This document shows positions 8,347 through 17,554 of a stretch of DNA of 64,000 nt, one piece after another. Every line of letters starts with the position of its first letter. Position 1 is the first letter of the stretch. The translations under genes were made by a program, and so were the position numbers. Source of the DNA: Fervidobacterium changbaicum. GTDB lineage: Bacteria; Thermotogota; Thermotogae; Thermotogales; Fervidobacteriaceae. The notes below the pieces were generated by a model that worked only from the letters and a program-made list of their open reading frames with translations, had not been told where the DNA came from and did not search any database. The stretch covers positions 124,001 through 188,000 of the forward strand of contig NZ_CP026721.1 in the NCBI RefSeq assembly GCF_004117075.1, in the 5' to 3' direction.

Positions 8347-9189
8347 TTACAGTCTCAAATCTTTCAGCTTTGTCTGCGCCTTTACAATTGAGGATATCGC
8401 CCTTGACAACGTTTCAAACTTCTCCGCAGCTTGGTCCATCACATCAACAGCAGAGTTGAAGTTACTATTTTCACTTTCAAGTTCCGACTTTGTGTCTAAG
8501 AGAAGTTCGGCCACATGCGAAAGTAGCGCCGAATTTTGCCCCATGAACTCCAAAAGCTGCTGCAAAGACCTTTGAACAGTTTGAAATATTTCACCTACGA
8601 GCTTTATGCTATTTAATGCATCTGCCACTGAATCAGAGAGTTCTTTAACTAAGTCGTTAATATCCTTGGCAACTCGGTTGGATTCACCTGCAAGTTTCTG
8701 GACTTCAGAGGCGACAACAGCGAAACCTCTTCCAAGTTCACCGGCTCTTGCAGCTTCTATAGATGCATTTAGTGCCAAAAGGTTGGTCTGCTTGGCTATT
8801 TTTGTAATTTCAGAAACCATGTTTTCGACTTTTGAAAACATCTCAAGTGTTTGAGTTGTGCTGTTCACTGAACTTAAAACGATATCGTTTATCTTCGATA
8901 TATCGGCTCCTGATTTCTTCAGTTCTTCTGTTATATTCTTATTCATGTTTTGGGAATCCTCAATTGCTTTAACTATTTCTTGGGATTCCATGGCAAACTG
9001 TTCAGCCAACTTATTTAAACGACTCTGCATATCACGAAACACGTTTTCCAAGTCGCGTAAGTTTTCTTGAACATTCCTGACTCGCGAAATCAAGGCTTCA
9101 TCAAGTTGCTCCATGAACGAAGTCATAAGATTTTCTGCAAAGAACGCAGAAGACATCTTTTCCATTGTTTCCTTGCTTATTTTTGGCAT
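8347..9189 (-). CDS. Cytoplasmic methyl-accepting chemotaxis-type receptor without sensor or membrane domain
   Basis: 280 residues. ATG at 9189 is favoured over the earlier in-frame start at 9213, because AGGTGAT lies just before it and 9213 would overlap the preceding gene. There is no membrane segment and no ligand domain: residues 1-60 are a short head and the rest is one long coiled-coil signalling hairpin with the kinase-contact tip [25 protein letters not shown] (split here: positions about 139-163), conserved among MCPs. No CheR-binding pentapeptide is visible at the C-terminus. The ODP gene lies 4 bases upstream; receptors of this sensorless kind are known to pair genetically with ODP in several phyla, and ODP then supplies the signal. 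Confidence 0.9.
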   Translation of the reverse strand: MPKISKETMEKMSSAFFAENLMTSFMEQLDEALISRVRNVQENLRDLENVFRDMQSRLNKLAEQFAMESQEIVKAIEDSQNMNKNITEELKKSGADISKINDIVLSSVNSTTQTLEMFSKVENMVSEITKIAKQTNLLALNASIEAARAGELGRGFAVVASEVQKLAGESNRVAKDINDLVKELSDSVADALNSIKLVGEIFQTVQRSLQQLLEFMGQNSALLSHVAELLLDTKSELESENSNFNSAVDVMDQAAEKFETLSRAISSIVKAQTKLKDLRL

Positions 9190-9193
9190 AGTA

Positions 9194-9973
9194 TCACCTA
9201 CCGTATATCTCATCGATTATATCGATTCCGCACTTCAAGTTCTTGAACCAGTCAAATAGCTTCTTAACATTTTCACCTTTGAATATAGCTCCATGCTGAG
9301 GAGCTACTATGTCGATGTCTTTCCTCTCAACTATGCTCAGCCATTTTTTCAAAGCAACGCTTGATGTTATGTACCTTTTATGAAACCCTTCCATAAGTTT
9401 AACATGCTCATTGAAGTTCTCGACGAAAACGTACCTTTGTCCTTTAGGAAAAACAGCAACACCGAGGTCGCCGGAGAATAAAATCTTCGCTCTTGGGTCA
9501 TAAAGCGTGAAATTGCCAGTTGAATGAAGGTAATGTGTTGGTATGAACTCAAGCTCAGTTCCTGAAGATAGTCTCAACTTGTCGCCTTTGTCAGGGAGTG
9601 CAACGACCCTTCTTTGATCGTATACCCCAAAGTGAGGAAGAAACCTCGTCCAGAGAGCTGATATGTATATTTTTGCATTTTCTGCGATCGAAAGCCAAAG
9701 CGTTATACCTGATGTGACATCTGGATCTTGGTGTGTGAAGAAGATGTACTTGATTTTGCTAGGTTCGATTATTTCGGAAACATTTGCGAGTACCCTCGGA
9801 AAAACGTGAGCTCCACCTGGATCAAGCAACATCGCTTCGTTCCCATCGATTATTAGATACTGGTTTGTTTGAACAATACCTTCTTCTTCTTGTTCCTCCC
9901 ACGCAAGAAAAATGAACTTGTGCTGGCCGTCGTCGTACAGTGTTATGTTTTCAATACCTTCCCTCGGTGCCAT
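9194..9973 (-). CDS. ODP, oxygen-binding diiron protein of the metallo-beta-lactamase/flavodiiron fold (chemotaxis oxygen sensor)
   Basis: 260 residues from ATG 9973 (GAGGGGG eight bases upstream; the GTG three codons earlier overlaps that site). The diiron ligand set of flavodiiron proteins is present: His81, Asp83, Asp85 ([10 protein letters not shown]), His147 (THYLHSTGN), Asp169 (FSGDLG) and His227 (APQHG); the first carboxylate is Asp where flavodiiron enzymes have Glu. The C-terminal flavodoxin domain of FprA-type enzymes is absent, so it is not a normal oxygen or NO reductase. ODP proteins from T. maritima and Treponema denticola are described as oxygen/iron sensors that work with a cytoplasmic chemoreceptor, and exactly such a receptor follows after 4 bases. 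Confidence 0.88.
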   Translation of the reverse strand: MAPREGIENITLYDDGQHKFIFLAWEEQEEEGIVQTNQYLIIDGNEAMLLDPGGAHVFPRVLANVSEIIEPSKIKYIFFTHQDPDVTSGITLWLSIAENAKIYISALWTRFLPHFGVYDQRRVVALPDKGDKLRLSSGTELEFIPTHYLHSTGNFTLYDPRAKILFSGDLGVAVFPKGQRYVFVENFNEHVKLMEGFHKRYITSSVALKKWLSIVERKDIDIVAPQHGAIFKGENVKKLFDWFKNLKCGIDIIDEIYGR

Positions 9974-10024
9974 GCGTTTCACCCCCTCAAACTTTGCACA
10001 AACCTGTATTTATTTTAGCATAAA

Positions 10025-10546
10025 CTATCTAAAAACAATGTAACCTAAGATACCAGATAAGAGTAGTAGCGTTACGGCATCGATTTTTGTCTTAAGCAAG
10101 ACAGCAATTGCAACAACGTTTATAATAATTGCTAACGGACTTCCAAGAGAAGTTCTGAGAAAACTAAATGCTGCTGAAGCTATCATTGCAAGAACCACAG
10201 GCTTTAACTTAGAGATCACCGTCTGAACGACTTTATTTTCAGAGTGTCTTCGATAGAAAAAGTAAAGGAAAAGTGATGACAGGACGGGAACTAGTATAAC
10301 AGAGAATGTTGCAATAAGTGAACCAAATATTCCCCCGACTTTGTAACCAACAAACGTTGCAGCGTTGATTCCTATCGGCCCAGGGGTTGATTGTGATATA
10401 GCAACTATTTCATTGAACTGCTCAAGTGTTAACCATTTGTTAATATCTACAACGTAGTGGATTATTGCTTTAAGTATACTGTATCCTCCACCAAAGCTTA
10501 TTGCACCGATTTGAATGAAAGCAAGGAATAATTTCAAATATATCAA
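10025..10546 (-). CDS. chrA: ChrA-family transporter, half-size (second of a pair)
   Basis: 173 residues, a single CHR domain. Motifs of the chromate transporter family are seen: the N-terminal GAISFGGGYSIL and the STPGPIGINAATFVGYKVGG block, then four to five hydrophobic helices. Short CHR proteins normally occur as adjacent pairs that form one transporter, as here: the start overlaps the stop of the other half by 4 bases. The family exports chromate in some bacteria, but the natural substrate of the pair here is unknown. Confidence 0.88.
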   Translation of the reverse strand: MIYLKLFLAFIQIGAISFGGGYSILKAIIHYVVDINKWLTLEQFNEIVAISQSTPGPIGINAATFVGYKVGGIFGSLIATFSVILVPVLSSLFLYFFYRRHSENKVVQTVISKLKPVVLAMIASAAFSFLRTSLGSPLAIIINVVAIAVLLKTKIDAVTLLLLSGILGYIVFR

Positions 10547-11115
10547 GTCCTGTCACTCCTTTTCGGACCTTTCACAAAGGATCGAATAACTCCGTATACG
10601 ATTCCCAGTAAAATGACATAGACAGGGTTGAATTTTAAGATAGTAACTATTAGAAACGCAGCTGAAAATACAACGAGATCTTCTATGTTTCTAACACTGT
10701 TTTTCCATAATTTCAATACACTAACTACGATAATAGCTAATAAAGGAATCTTCATGCCATTAAGGAATGGTCTTACCAGATCATAAAACTTGCCGAGAAG
10801 AATGGCTATAGTGAGGATTATAACAGTGGGAAAGAATATCGCACCGGTAACTGCCGCAAGTACTCCTGGAACCTTTCGAAGTTTATAACCGACAAGCGTA
10901 GAAGTGTTGACCGCAATCGGACCTGGCATAGACTGTGCGATAACCAAAAGAGAATCAAACTCTTCCGGTTGCAAAAATTTGTTCTTAATTACAAATTCTT
11001 CTCGAATAATAGGAACCATTGCATAACCACCACCGATGGTTACACCACCTATTTTTGCCGTAATTGTAAAAATCTTCCATAAAGGTATCTTGTGAACATT
11101 CTCCATTTTGTTCAA
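10543..11115 (-). CDS. chrA: ChrA-family transporter, half-size (first of a pair)
   Basis: 190 residues, a single CHR domain with GGVTIGGGYAMVPII and QSMPGPIAVNTSTLVGYKL, then about five membrane segments and a basic tail. The start is taken as TTG at 11115 because GGAGGTG is 5 bases before it, while the ATG four codons inside is too far from that site. A -10 element reading TGCTATAAT on the minus strand (11165-11170) lies about 50 bases upstream, inside a palindrome shared with the divergent EamA gene. Confidence 0.88.
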   Translation of the reverse strand: MNKMENVHKIPLWKIFTITAKIGGVTIGGGYAMVPIIREEFVIKNKFLQPEEFDSLLVIAQSMPGPIAVNTSTLVGYKLRKVPGVLAAVTGAIFFPTVIILTIAILLGKFYDLVRPFLNGMKIPLLAIIVVSVLKLWKNSVRNIEDLVVFSAAFLIVTILKFNPVYVILLGIVYGVIRSFVKGPKRSDRT

Positions 11116-11152
11116 AAAGCACCTCCAAAGCTGCTACGATTTTCAAAAAACA

Positions 11153-11175
11153 TGTGCTAAAATGATTATAGCACA
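11153..11175. promoter_or_regulatory. Overlapping divergent promoters inside an inverted repeat (chrA / eamA)
   Basis: Inverted repeat TGTGCTA - 9 bases - TAGCACA. It contains the minus-strand -10 TATAAT (complement at 11165-11170, extended TGC) for the chrA pair and a plus-strand TAAAAT (11158-11163, extended TGC) for the EamA gene. The two -10 boxes overlap by several bases, so only one promoter can be open at a time, and the repeat could bind a shared regulator. Confidence 0.55.
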
Positions 11176-11209
11176 ACAAGAAGGAAAATGAAATAAAGGA
11201 GTGGTAACT

Positions 11210-12073
11210 ATGGATGCACTTATAGTTCCACAAATGGCAGGTCTGTTATGGATGAGTTTACGTATCATTCTGCTCGGTTACGAACGTATCGCTGGGAACA
11301 GGATTTCTAAAGGTTCCCCAACGTTCGTGGCCGCATGGGGATTCTTTTTCTTCTCTTTTCTTTCGTTCTTTCCATTCTTCAACACGATTACTTGGAAAAT
11401 CCTCCTGAATTCTCTTGTGAGTGGTACAATCTACTCAATTTCCTTTTCACTGTACACATATGCATTAGGCAACGAAGATGCTTCAGTTATTGCGCCTTTG
11501 TATAACTTGAACGCTATATTCTTAGTAATATTGGCAGCGATGTTTTTAGGTGAACACTTCAGCGTAAAGAGACTGTTAGGTGCTTTATTGATGATTTACG
11601 GCGTAAGTTTTTTGAAAAAGGGAGAGAATGTTGTTATCTCCTACAAAAACATCATTAAAAGCAAAGGAGCGGTGGCGATGATAGTAGCGTCACTGCTCAT
11701 GGCAATAGGAAGGATTATCGATAGGAAGTTCACAATCAATCTCTCGCCTATTGGATACTCGGTGGGAATATATCTTGTGATAAGTGCTTACATATTGATT
11801 TACGGAGTTGCAACTGGTAGTCGAATTCCGGATTATATTAGCTTAGTTAAACAGAAGTGGATCTATCTTATTTTGGGAGGTATCTGCAACGCGTATTCTT
11901 ACGTTGCTCTCTTGAAAGCTTTCAATTACTTCGGTGTTAGCGTAGCAGAACCACTTTCTATGCTCTCTGTCTTTGTTACCATGTTCTTCGCTAAGATTTT
12001 CCTCAAAGAAGTTATAGGAATCAGACTGCTGGCAGCTATTTTGCTATTTTCGGGAAGTATTTTGATATATTAA
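11210..12073 (+). CDS. EamA/DMT-family membrane transporter
   Basis: 287 residues from ATG 11210, eight bases after AAAGGAG; the GTG at 11201 is part of that ribosome site. Ten hydrophobic segments in two EamA halves can be traced, the first ending near FLGEHFSVKRLLGALLMIYG and the second near FLKEVIGIRLLAAILLFSG, the typical end-of-repeat block. Such permeases export amino acids, metabolites or sugars; nothing here fixes the substrate. It ends only 4 bases from the convergent polA stop and no terminator is visible between them. Confidence 0.85.
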   Translation: MDALIVPQMAGLLWMSLRIILLGYERIAGNRISKGSPTFVAAWGFFFFSFLSFFPFFNTITWKILLNSLVSGTIYSISFSLYTYALGNEDASVIAPLYNLNAIFLVILAAMFLGEHFSVKRLLGALLMIYGVSFLKKGENVVISYKNIIKSKGAVAMIVASLLMAIGRIIDRKFTINLSPIGYSVGIYLVISAYILIYGVATGSRIPDYISLVKQKWIYLILGGICNAYSYVALLKAFNYFGVSVAEPLSMLSVFVTMFFAKIFLKEVIGIRLLAAILLFSGSILIY

Positions 12074-12077
12074 TGGT

Positions 12078-14771
12078 TTATAGCATGTACTTTTCTACGT
12101 AAACATCTACCATCAACGGAACTCTAAGTTTTACAGCATTCTCCATCTCTGTCTTAACGATATCTTTCATCATTTCCAGCTCGTCATCTGGTACTTCAAA
12201 GACTAACTCATCGTGCACTTGGAGTATCATCATACTCTTCAAGTTTGCTTTTTTCAGTCTCTCATGTATCCGTATCATAGCTATCTTCATTATATCCGCC
12301 GCAGTTCCTTGTATAGGTGTGTTTATGGCAATTCTCTCACCTTCAGCCCGGATGTTTGGATCTTTGGCGTTTATCTGTGGTACCTCTCGTCTTCGTCCAA
12401 ACATCGTTTTGACATACCCGTTCTTCCTTGCAAATTCCTTCATCGTTGCTATATAGCTTTGAACACCTTTGTAGGTGTTGAAGTACGCATCTATGATTCT
12501 TCTTGTTTCCTTCACATCTAATCCTATTCTTCTTGACAACCCGTAAGGTGAAACACCGTAAACTATCGCAAAATTGACCATCTTCCCAATTCTTCTCATG
12601 CTTTCATTGACGAATTCGTCACTCACACCAAATATCTTTTTCGCCGTCTCTAAGTGTATATCTCTGTTGTCACTAAAAGCTTTTATAAGTTCTTCATCTT
12701 CACTCATGTGTGCAAGCACGCGGAGTTCAATCTGCGAATAATCTGCCCCAAGTATCCACCAATTTTCCTTCTGCGGTTTAACGGCCATCCTTATTTCTCT
12801 TCCTTCATCTGTCCTGCCTGGTAGATTTTGTAGGTTTGGATCTGAACTACTCAATCTACCTGTTGCAGTTCCGGTCTGGTTAAACGATGCGTGAACACGC
12901 CCTGTATACTTGTTAACCATTGTTGGTATTGCATCCACGTACGTGCTCTTCAACTTCTGAATCTTACGGTACTCTAAGAGAAGCCGTGCTATCTCGAAGT
13001 CAGGTGCTAAGTTCTCTAAAACCTCGACGTCTGTAGAATAAGCTCCCGTGTTTGTTGATTTCATTACCGGTAGCTTTAGTTTTTCAAAAAGTATGTACCC
13101 AACTTGTTTTGGAGAGTTCAAATTGAAAGGTTCACCTGCTATTTCGTATATGCGCTGCGACAGTGAAGAGAGTTTTCTCTCCATCTCTACAGACAGTGCC
13201 GAAAGGTACTGCGTATCAAAGAATACACCGTTGAGTTCCATTTGAGCTAAGACCGAAACAAGTGGCAATTCGATTTTTTCATATAGTTCTACCATTTCAT
13301 TGGAATAAATTACGGGATAAAGTTTATTGTGAATTCGCAGAGACATGTCCGCATCCTCACAGGAGTACCTTGCTGCGCGTTCGACGGGAACGTACGAAAA
13401 GTCTCCTGCAAAAAGTGGCAGAGCCCCCTGCATAACTTCTTCGTAACTCATCATTTTATATCCTAGGAATTTCAAAGCCATTTCGTCCAAGTTGAAACGC
13501 TTCTCGTTTGGATTCAGCAAATAAGCTTCTATCATAGTATCAAAAGTCGGATATTCAGGTTCGATACCCAGCCTTCTCAAAAATTTGATATCGAATTTCA
13601 GATTGTGCCCGCCAAATTTTGTTGTGCTTACGGTGTCCTTCAGAAATTTCTTAACCGTATCAATGGAAGCATTAGGACCATCTAAGTGAGCTACAGGTAT
13701 GTAGTACGCTCGACCTTCGTCAACAGCGATAGAAACACCAACGATTTTTCCAGAGAACGGATCAAGAGAGCTGGTTTCCAAATCAATTGCTATTTTCTTT
13801 GCCCTTTCAATTTCTTCAAGAAGTCTTTTAAATTCGCTCTCTTTTGATATTACTCTGTACTCCATTGTCTTTTCAAGCGAGGAGCTGAGCTGCAATTCTT
13901 TGATTATGCTAGCAAATTCAAACTTTTTTAAAACCTCTAACAGTTCTGCTGGTTTGAAACCTTGATACTTTAGTTCCTTCAAATCGATAGGTATATCGAT
14001 TTCGCAGTTCAATTCGACGAGCTTCTTGCTTAATTCGTAATCTTCCAAATAGGACAGTAGCTTTTCCCTAACTTTTTCTGGTATTCTACTCTGATTTCTC
14101 AAAGCATTTTCCACACTTCCAAAATCCTGCAGTAGTTTTACTGCGGTCTTTTCACCAATACCTGGCACACCAGGGATATTGTCGGAAGCATCTCCAACCA
14201 ATGCAAGGTAATCAATTATCTGGTGTGGATAAACGCCGTATCGTTCGAAGACATCTCTTACGGTGTATTTCCTAATATCCGTTACACCTTTTTCTATACG
14301 CCACACCGATATATTTTCATTGACAAGCTGTAACAAGTCTTTATCACTCGTTACAACGTTTATTTCGCTTATTCCAAGAGTGTCTTTTTCCTTTTCAAAT
14401 CGTTTGGAGAGCGTGGCAATTACATCATCAGCTTCGTAGCCGGGAATTCTTAAAAGCTTGATCCCAAACCCATCTACCAATTCACCAACAATGCCAATTT
14501 GCTTAAGTAATGGTTCTGGCGTTTCGGGGCGATGAGCTTTGTATTTTTCATAAAGTTCTTTTCTATATGTGCTACCGCCTTTCACGTCAACAACAAAGGC
14601 GCAGTAGTCTTCGCCTACCTTTATGTGCTCTTTTATGAACTTCAAAAGCATTCGTGCTAAACCATACAAGGCACCGGTTGGAATGCCGGTTGTTGTTGAT
14701 AGGGATTGATCTATTGCGTAGAATGCCCTGTAAAGCAATCCCGTTCCGTCAAATAGAAACGCTTTCGCCAT
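12078..14771 (-). CDS. polA: DNA polymerase I
   Basis: 897 residues, three domains in order. The 5'-3' nuclease (1-290) carries GDASDNIPGVPGIGEKTA. The 3'-5' exonuclease (about 310-480) looks active: DLETSSLDP supplies the Asp/Glu pair, NLKFDIKFL the second and YSCEDAD the Tyr/Asp of motif III; many thermophile PolA proteins have lost these. The polymerase domain has motif A (DYSQIELRVLAH), the O-helix motif B (RRIGKMVNFAIVYG) and motif C (QVHDELVFE). The gene starts inside the end of the AhpD-like gene (23-base overlap); CGGAGG lies 10 bases before the ATG. It probably ends the clpC-radA-degV run. Confidence 0.97.
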   Translation of the reverse strand: MAKAFLFDGTGLLYRAFYAIDQSLSTTTGIPTGALYGLARMLLKFIKEHIKVGEDYCAFVVDVKGGSTYRKELYEKYKAHRPETPEPLLKQIGIVGELVDGFGIKLLRIPGYEADDVIATLSKRFEKEKDTLGISEINVVTSDKDLLQLVNENISVWRIEKGVTDIRKYTVRDVFERYGVYPHQIIDYLALVGDASDNIPGVPGIGEKTAVKLLQDFGSVENALRNQSRIPEKVREKLLSYLEDYELSKKLVELNCEIDIPIDLKELKYQGFKPAELLEVLKKFEFASIIKELQLSSSLEKTMEYRVISKESEFKRLLEEIERAKKIAIDLETSSLDPFSGKIVGVSIAVDEGRAYYIPVAHLDGPNASIDTVKKFLKDTVSTTKFGGHNLKFDIKFLRRLGIEPEYPTFDTMIEAYLLNPNEKRFNLDEMALKFLGYKMMSYEEVMQGALPLFAGDFSYVPVERAARYSCEDADMSLRIHNKLYPVIYSNEMVELYEKIELPLVSVLAQMELNGVFFDTQYLSALSVEMERKLSSLSQRIYEIAGEPFNLNSPKQVGYILFEKLKLPVMKSTNTGAYSTDVEVLENLAPDFEIARLLLEYRKIQKLKSTYVDAIPTMVNKYTGRVHASFNQTGTATGRLSSSDPNLQNLPGRTDEGREIRMAVKPQKENWWILGADYSQIELRVLAHMSEDEELIKAFSDNRDIHLETAKKIFGVSDEFVNESMRRIGKMVNFAIVYGVSPYGLSRRIGLDVKETRRIIDAYFNTYKGVQSYIATMKEFARKNGYVKTMFGRRREVPQINAKDPNIRAEGERIAINTPIQGTAADIMKIAMIRIHERLKKANLKSMMILQVHDELVFEVPDDELEMMKDIVKTEMENAVKLRVPLMVDVYVEKYML

Positions 14772-15132
14772 TTAACTGGAGCCTCCGTATTTCTAGCAAT
14801 GTGTTGACCGCCCTTCTCAAGTGCGGTATAACTATGGAACCTCCAACGATGAGCGCTATGTCAAATGTTTCAAAGAATTCCTCGTCTGTTACTCCCAACT
14901 CAGCACATCGAATCATGTGATACGTAATACAATCATCGCACCTTAGAACCATAGAAGCAACCAGCCCCATCAGTTCTTTATATTTCGGTTCAATTGCACC
15001 TTCTCGGTAGACTGCACCATCGAGATTCCAAAATCGCTTGGTGTTTATCGTTCCACGGTCGAGGATTTCTTTATTCATGCGTTCCCTGAATTTCTTAAAC
15101 TCTTCCAGTGTGTTGAATGTACCTTCTGACAT
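14749..15132 (-). CDS. Carboxymuconolactone decarboxylase / AhpD-like protein
   Basis: 127 residues. The all-helical AhpD fold is recognised from the central block LVASMVLRCDDCITYHMIRC (about 61-80), which carries the redox CxxC and following His of AhpD-like alkylhydroperoxidase partners, and by the later ALIVGGSIVIPHL. Family members act as peroxidase partners or as small decarboxylases. The start lies 37 bases after the DegV gene and its end overlaps polA by 23 bases. The exact reaction cannot be said from sequence. Confidence 0.82.
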   Translation of the reverse strand: MSEGTFNTLEEFKKFRERMNKEILDRGTINTKRFWNLDGAVYREGAIEPKYKELMGLVASMVLRCDDCITYHMIRCAELGVTDEEFFETFDIALIVGGSIVIPHLRRAVNTLLEIRRLQLNGESVSI

Positions 15133-15169
15133 CCCAATACCCCTCCGTAGTTTTTTTGATTTGCATCTA

Positions 15170-16045
15170 TCAATACCGTTCTATACCAAATCCTGTCTGC
15201 CCTGGTCCAACATGCATGGAAATGACTTTCCCTGTTGGAGTGTAATAAACGTTCTTAACTTTGTAAACCTTCCTCAATTGTTCTTCTATTTCTTTGAGTT
15301 CATCCATGTTATCGCAACTCACCATGTACAAGTCGACGGTACTTCCTGCCGGGAATCCTTCTTCCTGGGCCTTTTTTAACAGCTCATCGTGAATGGCCTT
15401 TGTGCCTCTTGCTTTTGTAAAAGGTATCATGTTCCCCTCATCGTCGATATATATTCCCACCTTTATCTTCAGTAACGAACCTACAAATCCGGCGAATCTA
15501 CTAACTCTTCCACCTTTGACAAGGAAGTTGAAGTCCTGAACATAGAAGAACGCGCCAAATCCTTTGGCTTTTATTTTCTTTTCGAGTTGCTCTGCAACCT
15601 CGTCAAGATTCAAACCAAGGTCCAAAAGTTCGCGTGCATATCTGACCATGGGCGATATGGCTGTTGAAGCCCTCTTGGAATCCACAACACGCACGGGGAT
15701 ATTGACTTCCTTAGAAGCCAGAACTGCCGAATTGTACGTACCAGACATCGCTGTAGATATTGTTATGACTAAAACACCATCGTAGCCGTTCTTCTTTGCC
15801 TCTTCATATTTCGCCTCCCAATCTTCCACTGTTGGTTGTGAGCTTTTTGGCAGCTCTGATGCCGTCCTAAGCTTATCGTAGAACTTCTTCAGCTCCTGGT
15901 AATCTCTTGTGTCATCTTTTTCTGTAGTCCCGTCTGGCCAGATCACGTAAAGAGGAACAATATCAACGTCCCAAGGTTTGATTAGCTCCTTCGGGAAATC
16001 CGATGTACTGTCTACCAAGATCTTAACTTTCAACTTCTCAGCCAT
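15170..16045 (-). CDS. DegV-family fatty-acid-binding protein
   Basis: 291 residues from ATG 16045 (AAGGGG eight bases before); the GTG three codons earlier overlaps that site. DegV landmarks: KILVDSTSDFP at the start, SSQPTVEDWEAKYEEA, the VITISTAMSGTYNSA lipid-headgroup loop, GGRVSRFAGFVGSLLKIK in the middle and VISMHVGPGQTGFGIERY at the end. DegV (FakB-like) proteins hold a fatty acid and, with FakA where present, deliver it for phosphorylation. No fakA is in the window. Confidence 0.92.
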   Translation of the reverse strand: MAEKLKVKILVDSTSDFPKELIKPWDVDIVPLYVIWPDGTTEKDDTRDYQELKKFYDKLRTASELPKSSQPTVEDWEAKYEEAKKNGYDGVLVITISTAMSGTYNSAVLASKEVNIPVRVVDSKRASTAISPMVRYARELLDLGLNLDEVAEQLEKKIKAKGFGAFFYVQDFNFLVKGGRVSRFAGFVGSLLKIKVGIYIDDEGNMIPFTKARGTKAIHDELLKKAQEEGFPAGSTVDLYMVSCDNMDELKEIEEQLRKVYKVKNVYYTPTGKVISMHVGPGQTGFGIERY

Positions 16046-16099
16046 TTGTTGCACCCCTTCCTTTTTATCAAATTCTCAGATTAAATTCCTACATATTTT

Positions 16100-17494
16100 C
16101 TATGCCTTATTGGATACAACAATTTCAAAAAGCTCTTTCACACTTCTTACGCGTTCTATTTTCAATGCAGATTTTGAGTTGTTCTGGTTATATTCAAGGT
16201 TAGCAGGGATAATTATCCTTTCGATCTGAAGTTTCTTGGCATTTTCGATACGCTTTGCAACATTCACCGTTGGTCGAACACTTCCATCCAGTCCTATTTC
16301 CCCTATCATCAAGACACTTCCTACATAAGAATCCAAAAAAGACGATAGTATAGCTCCTGCAATTGCCAGTTCACAACCCGGGTCTGTGATATTTAGCCCA
16401 CCAGATACGTTTATGTAAATATCGTGGAAATCCAACGGTAAATTTAGATGTTTCGCTAAAACTGCCGAAATTATTATAACCTTTCTGACATCAATTCCGT
16501 GTGATATTCTTCTTCCGGAAGCCATCTTCACCCTTGAGACAAGTGCTTGAATTTGTACATTTAAAGGCCTACTCCCTTCAAAAACACTGGTGAACACGTT
16601 TCCGGGGGTGCTTGAGTAATTTAAAAGCGTGTCCTCAGACAGACTTTTTAAACCTTCTTGGGTCATTTGAAATACAGAAATTTCACCGCTTGGGCCGTAC
16701 CTATTCTTCTGCACTCTCAGTATCCTGTAATCAGTTGTTCGCTCACCCTCAAAGTATATCACCGTGTCAACAACGTGTTCAACAAGCTTTGGCCCTGCAA
16801 TAACACCTTCTTTAGTTACATGTGCAATAAGCAAAGAAGGGATGTTGTACTTTTTTGAAAAGATCCTGACCTTTTCAACAACGGCCTTTATCTGGACAAC
16901 GCCACCGACCGGGGAATCTATATCCATACTACTAAGTGTTTGTATCGAATCAACCACAAGTAGTCTTACCTTTTTCGGGTCCATGTCTTTTAGAATATCC
17001 TCGATCTGTGTTTCCGAAGAAATTAGAATTCTAGGATTCTTAATCCCTAATCTTTTGGCACGATTGGCAACCTGATGTACACTTTCTTCACCTGAGACAT
17101 AGTAGACGTATTTTTCTTCCTGATTTTGACTTCTTGCAACTGCATCGCATATTTGAAGTGCTAAAGTACTCTTACCAACACCAGGCTCACCACCCAGTAA
17201 TATGACCTGCCCAGGAACTAACCCACCATTCAGTAGTTGGTCGATAGCTTGGATGTTTGTCTTGATTCTCTGTTCTTCAGTTCTTTCAAGAGCTGTCTGT
17301 AAATCAAAAAAGCGAGGATGAGATTCCATCATCCCCGCATCTACATTTCTTATGCTTTTTGATTCCGAAGAAGAGTCTTTCAACTGAAATTCCTTTGCAC
17401 TGTTCCATTCACCGCAAACTGGACATTTTCCAAACCATTTTGGTGACTCGTAACCGCACTTATCACATACATAAATAGTCTTTACTTTTGGCAT
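16100..17494 (-). CDS. radA: RadA (Sms), DNA branch-migration ATPase
   Basis: 464 residues, full length. An N-terminal zinc finger (Cys10, Cys13, Cys24, Cys27), the Walker [11 protein letters not shown], Walker B LLVVDSIQTL, the RadA-specific KNRYG motif, and a C-terminal Lon-like domain (SGGLNITDPGCELAIAGAIL; no full protease dyad needed in RadA). It processes recombination intermediates together with RecA. ATG start with AAGGTGA nine bases upstream. It follows clpC by 60 bases on the same strand, the usual clpC-radA order of many Gram-positive and Thermotogota genomes. Confidence 0.96.
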   Translation of the reverse strand: MPKVKTIYVCDKCGYESPKWFGKCPVCGEWNSAKEFQLKDSSSESKSIRNVDAGMMESHPRFFDLQTALERTEEQRIKTNIQAIDQLLNGGLVPGQVILLGGEPGVGKSTLALQICDAVARSQNQEEKYVYYVSGEESVHQVANRAKRLGIKNPRILISSETQIEDILKDMDPKKVRLLVVDSIQTLSSMDIDSPVGGVVQIKAVVEKVRIFSKKYNIPSLLIAHVTKEGVIAGPKLVEHVVDTVIYFEGERTTDYRILRVQKNRYGPSGEISVFQMTQEGLKSLSEDTLLNYSSTPGNVFTSVFEGSRPLNVQIQALVSRVKMASGRRISHGIDVRKVIIISAVLAKHLNLPLDFHDIYINVSGGLNITDPGCELAIAGAILSSFLDSYVGSVLMIGEIGLDGSVRPTVNVAKRIENAKKLQIERIIIPANLEYNQNNSKSALKIERVRSVKELFEIVVSNKA

Positions 17495-17554
17495 CTTTTC
17501 AAGTCACCTTCTATTTCAGTGATGAATTTTGGAAAATCAGAGTCAAATATTTCA

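Noticed and set aside
9194-9973. Flavodiiron NO/oxygen reductase
   Set aside because: The flavodoxin domain is absent and a sensorless chemoreceptor follows; ODP fits better.
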